8,980 nucleotides of DNA. Origin: a bacterium UBA6025 (GTDB lineage: Bacteria; Patescibacteriota; Saccharimonadia; Saccharimonadales; Saccharimonadaceae). Below the pieces are notes generated by a model. The model saw only the letters and a program-made list of their open reading frames with translations, searched no databases and was not told the DNA's origin. The stretch lies in NCBI GenBank assembly GCA_002429375.1, contig DIZP01000027.1:11295-20274 (forward strand), in the 5' to 3' direction. Position numbers and translations under genes: made by a program. Positions 4,881-8,980 of the stretch are shown in pieces (the stretch's first letter is position 1; every line of letters starts with the position of its first letter).

Positions 4881-5999
4881 ATGTTTGAATCAAATATCCC
4901 TCAAAAAGACATTAAACGTGGGTTTTTGCATGCCAAGTCTTTGTACGAACATGGTCAAGTCAAAGCAGCAGACAATAACCTGGAAGCACCCTACGATGTA
5001 ACATACGTAGACGATTCTCTTGATACATTTGATGTCCACTACGGCACAAGTTCAGAATCCAGACGTCTCATTACCCTTAAAACCGCGATTGCAAACCGTG
5101 CTTTGACGGCATTAAGGCGCGCGCCAACACTCGACCATTACGCAATGGTCAGATCTCGACCGATGGCTATCCCGATTGAAGAAGCCATTCGGCTTGACCA
5201 CAAGTTAAAAGATGGACTTACACGACCACAGCCATATGGCGTCAACGGCCGCCGAACCCAGCTTCTCAATCCCGAAAGCGATCGGTCTATCACTGTAGGC
5301 AATTCCATAATCAGTCTGGATGATGCGGGACTGGGTGAAACGATTGACGAACAACACATTGCGGAATTGATTGATAATTTTCTACGGGTAACGCCAGAGG
5401 ATTTACATTTAAACCCCGATGTTCGTATTTCGGCCGAATTTAATGAAAAGCAACTCGATAGAGCGCTAGAAAATATACAATCGATTTTCGGATATCAAAA
5501 TATGGACATTCGCAATCTGGATACACCCCAGAGAGTGAGTTTTTATATCGATGACGATCAAGAAGTTAATATCTTTTATCGGCCCTATACCTTGCAAAAC
5601 ACGGCGACACAAAGACCGGTATTTAGCCCGACGGTTAGTATGTCTAGCGAAATTAAAGATGAACAAGGTAACAAAACCGACCTCACCTACATGGTTAAAC
5701 TGAGTAGTATCGGTTACCCAAGGGGCGTTAGCGCGTCGACGATAGAAATCCAGCCGGACACCCACAAGTACACATCGATTGATTCACCTGCAGAACTGCA
5801 ATATCTGGGCGATGTTTTGGCCGTTCTCGGACAAAACGCGGAAAATGGCCTGCTCACAACAGACGCCCATACAGGCCTCCCTGGCGATTTCGGTGAGCGT
5901 ATAGCCCAGGAAGTCCAGCGCTTATTCTTACAGCACATCACCATGCCCAAAGGTATTGACCTTAAGGCTTTTGTCAAATCGATTCGCGGGCGCCTATAA
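4881..5999 (+). CDS. Unrecognised 372-aa soluble protein
   Basis: I do not recognise a family. The protein has no signal peptide or membrane helix and no Cys or Trp, so it is probably cytoplasmic. It is acidic to neutral with mixed alpha/beta character. Notable segments are an N-terminal NIPQKDIKRGF, a helix-rich region around residues 60-80 (RRLITLKTAIANRALTALRR), a strand-rich centre with FYIDDDQEVNIFYRPY, and a C-terminal FGERIAQEVQRLF helix near residue 340. It is flanked by about 235 bp upstream and 103 bp downstream, so it is likely a single-gene unit. The start is supported by the TTGACT/TATAA promoter immediately before the ATG. Base composition matches the downstream chromosome-like region rather than the AT-rich island. 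Confidence 0.85.
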   Translation: MFESNIPQKDIKRGFLHAKSLYEHGQVKAADNNLEAPYDVTYVDDSLDTFDVHYGTSSESRRLITLKTAIANRALTALRRAPTLDHYAMVRSRPMAIPIEEAIRLDHKLKDGLTRPQPYGVNGRRTQLLNPESDRSITVGNSIISLDDAGLGETIDEQHIAELIDNFLRVTPEDLHLNPDVRISAEFNEKQLDRALENIQSIFGYQNMDIRNLDTPQRVSFYIDDDQEVNIFYRPYTLQNTATQRPVFSPTVSMSSEIKDEQGNKTDLTYMVKLSSIGYPRGVSASTIEIQPDTHKYTSIDSPAELQYLGDVLAVLGQNAENGLLTTDAHTGLPGDFGERIAQEVQRLFLQHITMPKGIDLKAFVKSIRGRL

Positions 6000-6041
6000 C
6001 ACCAGGTGTGGTTTATAGCGCCACCATTTCTTAGAAAGTGC

Positions 6042-6070
6042 TTGTGCTTATTGCGCCTTATTGATTAAAT
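6042..6070 (+). promoter_or_regulatory. Weak promoter candidate before the 201-aa gene
   Basis: TTGTGC (6042-6047) and TTAAAT (6065-6070) are separated by 17 bp. Both are poor matches to consensus. The spacing and the roughly 26-nt leader, which would include the Shine-Dalgarno sequence at 6091-6098, are the arguments for it. Confidence 0.25.
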
Positions 6071-6102
6071 AAGCTCACTTATTACTTCACGAAAGGAAAT
6101 CT

Positions 6103-6708
6103 GTGAAAAAAATTAACTCTCAATCAGGCAACGCGCATATCGTCATCATTGTTGTATTAGTCGTGGCTCTGGTTGCAACGCTCGGTTTTGTGTATTGGCA
6201 GAACTTTATTCAGAAGAAAGACGATTCCGCTAAAACATCGACACAAACTTCGCAGAAGGCCGCTACTCCTAAAGCAACAGCGGTTTTGCCGGATATGATT
6301 GAATATCCTACTAGCGTCATGGTAAAATCTGCCGTCGAAACAGCTCAGCTGACCAACGCACCAACCAGTTTTAAGGATTTTGTGGTACAGACAATCAATG
6401 CCGACAACATAGCAATTGTCTCCGAAGGCAGTAGTTGTAAACGAGTTATCTACGTCGACAAGATATACAAACAAACCTACGCACTCGGTATGATAGGCGC
6501 GACAAGCGCGACAGGCGATGAGAACGGCTGCATCGGCGGCGCGGCAATACTATGGGGAATTGTCGATGGCTCGTGGATGAAAATATCCGGGACGCAGGAC
6601 ACAGGCTTTCCATGTCAAGACCTTGAAAAATATAAAGTTCCTTCAGCCATCGCGGGAGCAACCTGTTTAGACGGTACCGAAAACGGCAAAGCCTACAGCC
6701 AATCCTAA
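6103..6708 (+). CDS. Membrane-anchored extracytoplasmic protein, SGNAH-type N-terminus
   Basis: This 201-aa protein has a short basic start, then SGNAH and a hydrophobic helix (about residues 13-31) ending WQNF. A Lys/Thr/Ser-rich linker (38-60) leads to an outside domain. That domain holds four Cys (112, 143, 171, 188), which could form two disulfides. This N-terminus resembles one I associate with many Saccharibacteria surface proteins of unknown function; it also recalls prepilin-like anchors, but no prepilin peptidase site is clear. Translation starts at GTG 6103, supported by GAAAGGAAA 4 nt upstream; this is one of two starts in the window with a normal Shine-Dalgarno and leader. The gene is followed by a strong terminator, so it is probably transcribed alone. 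Confidence 0.85.
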   Translation: MKKINSQSGNAHIVIIVVLVVALVATLGFVYWQNFIQKKDDSAKTSTQTSQKAATPKATAVLPDMIEYPTSVMVKSAVETAQLTNAPTSFKDFVVQTINADNIAIVSEGSSCKRVIYVDKIYKQTYALGMIGATSATGDENGCIGGAAILWGIVDGSWMKISGTQDTGFPCQDLEKYKVPSAIAGATCLDGTENGKAYSQS

Positions 6709-6774
6709 ACAGATATGAGTAGCAACAGGCTATTCTGACATGCAAAGGTCCGTCCTCTGTACTAAATAACAATT

Positions 6775-6809
6775 GCGAGCATCCATTATTTATTGGATGC
6801 TCGCTTTTT
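6775..6809 (+). terminator. Rho-independent terminator
   Basis: A perfect 11-bp stem (GCGAGCATCCA with TGGATGCTCGC) surrounds an 8-nt loop, TTATTTAT, and is followed by TTTTT. It ends the 201-aa gene's transcript 67 bp after its stop and insulates the CAP-domain gene, which starts 29 bp later. Confidence 0.95.
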
Positions 6810-6823
6810 AAACGTAAGTTTTT

Positions 6824-6829
6824 TATACT
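6824..6829 (+). promoter_or_regulatory. -10 element of the CAP-domain gene
   Basis: TATACT lies 9 nt before the GTG at 6839 and predicts a transcript starting about 3 nt upstream of it. An AGGA at 6830-6833 could act as a ribosome site only if transcription starts further upstream. Confidence 0.4.
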
Positions 6830-6838
6830 AGGACTATC

Positions 6839-7726
6839 GTGGCAAAGAAAAAACAAACAAAATCATTTCTACAACTGACAAAACACCATGTTCGCATGGC
6901 GATTGTGCCACATAAGAAGAATGACTATCGTCCGCACTTGATCCGTCGTTATGGACTTGTCGCCATTGTCTTTGTGGTGGCGGGGTTGCAGTTCGGCTAC
7001 AACGCTGCCACGACTGGTAGCGTGCTGGGGCGTGAATCGACTGTGACAATCAGCTCGCTACTGGATGAAACGAACAAGGCGCGCAATAATGATGGCGAGT
7101 CAGCCCTCGGTCTGAACAAACAATTGAGTCAAGCGGCCTACCTAAAAGCCCAAGACATGTTCGCCAAGCAGTATTGGGCACACAACGCCCCAGATGGCAC
7201 TCAGCCCTGGAAGTGGTTTGGAGATGTTAAGTATAACTATGCCGAAGCGGGCGAGAATCTGGCCAAAAACTTCTCGACGTCTGGCACCGTTGTGTCGGCA
7301 TGGCTGGCTTCACCCGCCCACCGAGCCAATGTTTTGAAATCGGATTATAGGGATGTGGGATTTGCCGTCGTTGACGGGGTGTTGAACAACAAGCAAACTT
7401 CGCTGGTGGTGGCGATGTACGGACAGCCGGCCGAAAGTGCGGTGGCAGGTGCCGAAACCAAGTTTAGCCAACCGCCGGTCGCGATGACAATCAGTCCGAT
7501 TGCCCAGTTCGGTTTAGCCCTACAGTCAATCGGTCCCGCCGCCCTAGGCGGACTGGTGCTGATAGCCCTTGCAGCGGGCGTCGCCCTTGCAGCGCACGCT
7601 TACCGTCGTAAACTACCAAAGACACTGCGTCAATCATGGTACCGTCACCACGGGCTTTATAAGGCCGCTGGCATGATGTCACTCGGCGTTATGGTCATCT
7701 TTTTATCCGGTGGCGGACAGATTTAG
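6839..7726 (+). CDS. CAP/SCP-domain (YkwD-like) membrane protein
   Basis: This is an extracytoplasmic CAP-superfamily protein of the bacterial YkwD type; its biochemical activity is unknown. A basic N-terminal tail and helix (residues 36-55) lead to the CAP domain (about 73-195). Motifs are LLDETNKAR (74-82), YWAHNAPDGTQPW (112-124), AEAGENLA (135-142), AWLASPAHRANVL (154-166) and VVAMYGQP (190-197). The conserved cavity residues His115, Glu139 and His161 are present. Two further hydrophobic helices follow (about 231-252 and 274-292) with a basic loop between, so the CAP domain is tethered on both sides. The 295-aa length exceeds a bare CAP domain because of these helices. The GTG start gives the basic N-terminus and sits just behind a TATACT. 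The SemiSWEET gene begins 3 nt after its stop, so the two are probably co-transcribed. Confidence 0.92.
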   Translation: MAKKKQTKSFLQLTKHHVRMAIVPHKKNDYRPHLIRRYGLVAIVFVVAGLQFGYNAATTGSVLGRESTVTISSLLDETNKARNNDGESALGLNKQLSQAAYLKAQDMFAKQYWAHNAPDGTQPWKWFGDVKYNYAEAGENLAKNFSTSGTVVSAWLASPAHRANVLKSDYRDVGFAVVDGVLNNKQTSLVVAMYGQPAESAVAGAETKFSQPPVAMTISPIAQFGLALQSIGPAALGGLVLIALAAGVALAAHAYRRKLPKTLRQSWYRHHGLYKAAGMMSLGVMVIFLSGGGQI

Positions 7727-7729
7727 CCT

Positions 7730-8023
7730 ATGCGACACATTCCTTCCTCGGCCGACACCCTCAAACTAAATGGGAAAATTGATAAACTGGCCCTCGTGGT
7801 CGGCGTTATCCAGCCTTTAACGACACTACCGCAGATATACCTCGTCTTTACTTCCCATGATGTATCCCAAGTCTCGCTGTTCATGTGGACCAGTTACAAC
7901 GTCGCCAGTGTCATTTTGCTGATATACGGGTTCAAGCACAAACTGCTGCCAGTGATAGGGGCACAGATTTTATGGCTCTTCGTCCAAACACTTATGATGA
8001 TAGCAGTATTCATTTTTAGATAA
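7730..8023 (+). CDS. SemiSWEET / PQ-loop family small transporter
   Basis: This is a 97-aa protein with three predicted helices (about 17-38, 48-66 and 73-94), the size and layout of bacterial SemiSWEETs, which dimerise to move sugars or related small solutes across the inner membrane. The hallmark PQ motif is in TTLPQIY (31-37), and Trp53 in helix 2 is retained. In helix 3, where characterised SemiSWEETs carry a substrate-facing Asn, I see Gln79 in VIGAQILW, so the substrate may not be a sugar. The start is 3 nt after the CAP-domain gene stop, with no clear Shine-Dalgarno, suggesting translational coupling. It converges with the seven-helix gene across 27 nt. Confidence 0.87.
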   Translation: MRHIPSSADTLKLNGKIDKLALVVGVIQPLTTLPQIYLVFTSHDVSQVSLFMWTSYNVASVILLIYGFKHKLLPVIGAQILWLFVQTLMMIAVFIFR

Positions 8024-8050
8024 CGTGACAATACTTTATTATCGAAAGCC

Positions 8051-8785
8051 CTAGGTCCGTAGGCGTAAGTTGTTGCGCACACCCTGAATTGAATTGCGAA
8101 CTTTAACGCTATTTGGTAGTACTCTCACGACCAGCACAAAGGCTAACAACACAGCAAAGCCGCACATAATTGACGGGATTGCCTTGGTAGTAGACGGATC
8201 AAGAATATTGAAAGTTGTGGTCGGTAGAATAAATACTAGGTAGCCGATTGCCATAGCGTGCAGGGCCTTTTTACGGGCGGGGAGTTCGTTGCCCCAGCGC
8301 GACGCCAGGTAGGTACCGACCAGTAGCCAGCCGTAGTAGTAGGCCATGAAAGGCCAAATGCTGCCTTGTTCTACGTGAAATACCGCGTAATTCGCATAGC
8401 AGGTTTGGCCGCTGATCGAGCTTTCGGCCAAGAGGTAAAAGCCCACAAAGGCGACACAACTGGCGTAGGCCGCGCCAACCAGAGCCGGTGACTTTTTGCC
8501 AGCCAGGGCCACTACCATATGAATACCGAGCGCTGGCAGGAGGGCGATGGCGCCGTAGCCGACGCGGGCCCATTCGACGTTTGTCCAGCCCAGTCCACCA
8601 CAGACCATATACTCGGCCAGCTGGAAGGTGCCCAGAGTGACTAACATGACCGTGGCCAGTCGGCTGATGGTTGTCAGTCTATAGCGCCATAGGGTATAGA
8701 AGGCAAAGCTAAATTCAATAAAAAAGGTGGCGAGCATTACTGGCGGTGAGAAGCAGTAGAGTTTACCTTGATATTTTTTGAACAT
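8051..8785 (-). CDS. Unrecognised seven-helix membrane protein
   Basis: This 244-aa integral membrane protein has about seven helices (near residues 15-33, 42-60, 73-95, 101-120, 143-163, 172-193 and 202-222) and a basic C-terminal tail (VRNSIQGVRNNLRLRT). Conserved-looking motifs include YCFSPPVM before helix 1, TFQLAEYMVC in helix 2, and Cys129 in a loop after helix 4. The layout resembles seven-helix sensor modules found at the front of histidine kinases, but no output domain follows, so function is unknown. The start is supported by TATAAT and TATACT hexamers directly upstream. It is convergent with the CAP/SemiSWEET unit and divergent from the ABC ATPase gene. Confidence 0.85.
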   Translation of the reverse strand: MFKKYQGKLYCFSPPVMLATFFIEFSFAFYTLWRYRLTTISRLATVMLVTLGTFQLAEYMVCGGLGWTNVEWARVGYGAIALLPALGIHMVVALAGKKSPALVGAAYASCVAFVGFYLLAESSISGQTCYANYAVFHVEQGSIWPFMAYYYGWLLVGTYLASRWGNELPARKKALHAMAIGYLVFILPTTTFNILDPSTTKAIPSIMCGFAVLLAFVLVVRVLPNSVKVRNSIQGVRNNLRLRT

Positions 8786-8789
8786 GATT

Positions 8790-8803
8790 ATTATAATAGT
8801 ATA
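8790..8803 (-). promoter_or_regulatory. -10 elements of the seven-helix protein gene
   Basis: On the minus strand TATACT (8798-8803) is followed by TATAAT (8790-8795), and the ATG comes 4 nt after the latter. The first would give a leader of about 6 nt; the second would start within the ATG. Either way the leader is too short for a Shine-Dalgarno site. Confidence 0.4.
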
Positions 8804-8927
8804 GTATATTTGCGCTAACCCATAGAGCTAGAGCGCTTTTTACAAAGCCAAGTTAGTTATGGTTGATTGATAATAATGGTAACTAGAACTACTATTTAAG
8901 AGTAATGATTTAATTTTGGGGATTATT

Positions 8928-8980
8928 GTGAACGCTATTGAAACAACCAAGCTGACGAAATATTATGGCAAATCACTCGG
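8928..8980 (+). CDS. ABC-transporter ATP-binding protein (first 17 codons)
   Basis: The 17 codons read MNAIETTKLTKYYGKSL, the usual opening beta strand of an ABC ATPase just before the A-loop aromatic (Tyr12 or Tyr13) and the stretch that leads to the Walker A motif. The Walker A itself lies beyond the window edge. The GTG at 8928 is supported by GGGGAT 6 nt upstream. Its transporter type cannot be told from this fragment. Confidence 0.75.
   Translation, partial: MNAIETTKLTKYYGKSL

Noticed and set aside
5138..5977. Minus-strand ORFs inside the 372-aa gene
   Set aside because: They have no family motifs or ribosome sites, while the plus-strand frame is uninterrupted with a promoter directly before it.
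6001..6035. Terminator after the 372-aa gene
   Set aside because: Only 4-5 bp arms (GTGG with CCAC) and no T-run; too weak to call.
8024..8060. Bidirectional terminator between the convergent genes
   Set aside because: Only a 4-bp CCTA/TAGG stem is visible and there is no T-run on either strand.

Overview
The window looks like a piece of a Candidatus Saccharibacteria (TM7) or related Patescibacteria chromosome. This is an inference from three things: a membrane-anchored protein with an N-terminus beginning SGNAH that I associate with that group, the relic of a REP-associated (Y1) transposase, and short genes with very short leaders. No rRNA, tRNA, CRISPR array or complete mobile element is visible.

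Layout. Bases 1-1900 (minus strand) hold the first 168 codons of tsaD (tRNA t6A synthesis). Upstream of it is a complete membrane-anchored CapA-family gene, and upstream of that a degraded second copy of the tsaD promoter and 5' end. Bases 1900-4880 form a visibly more AT-rich accessory stretch. It contains a (TTATTC)4 tract, two perfect 94-bp direct repeats, an AlbA_2/Schlafen-type protein with a GHKL-like ATPase domain and a C-terminal winged helix (minus strand), a possible 29-codon ORF, a 27-codon relic of a Y1 transposase, a small unrecognised protein with a C-terminal membrane helix, and a tiny ORF broken by a TAG codon. Bases 4880-8980 return to more ordinary gene content: a 372-aa unrecognised soluble protein, a 201-aa membrane-anchored extracytoplasmic protein ending in a strong intrinsic terminator, a CAP/SCP-domain membrane protein followed after 3 nt by a SemiSWEET/PQ-loop protein, a convergent seven-helix membrane protein, and the first 17 codons of an ABC-transporter ATPase.

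How the genes relate. Most are separate transcription units. The only tight pair is the CAP-domain gene with the SemiSWEET gene. Several start codons lie about 3-7 nt downstream of a -10-like hexamer, which points to leaderless or near-leaderless mRNAs. That geometry also decides some starts, notably placing the start of the small membrane protein at 4190 and leaving the transposase relic outside it. The AlbA_2/GHKL gene shares a 10-bp motif between its promoter and the repeats beyond its 3' end, so autoregulation is a testable possibility. I found no clear new multi-gene system. The points most worth checking are the tsaD-end duplication around capA, the leaderless pattern, and the repeat/operator arrangement around the AlbA_2 gene.
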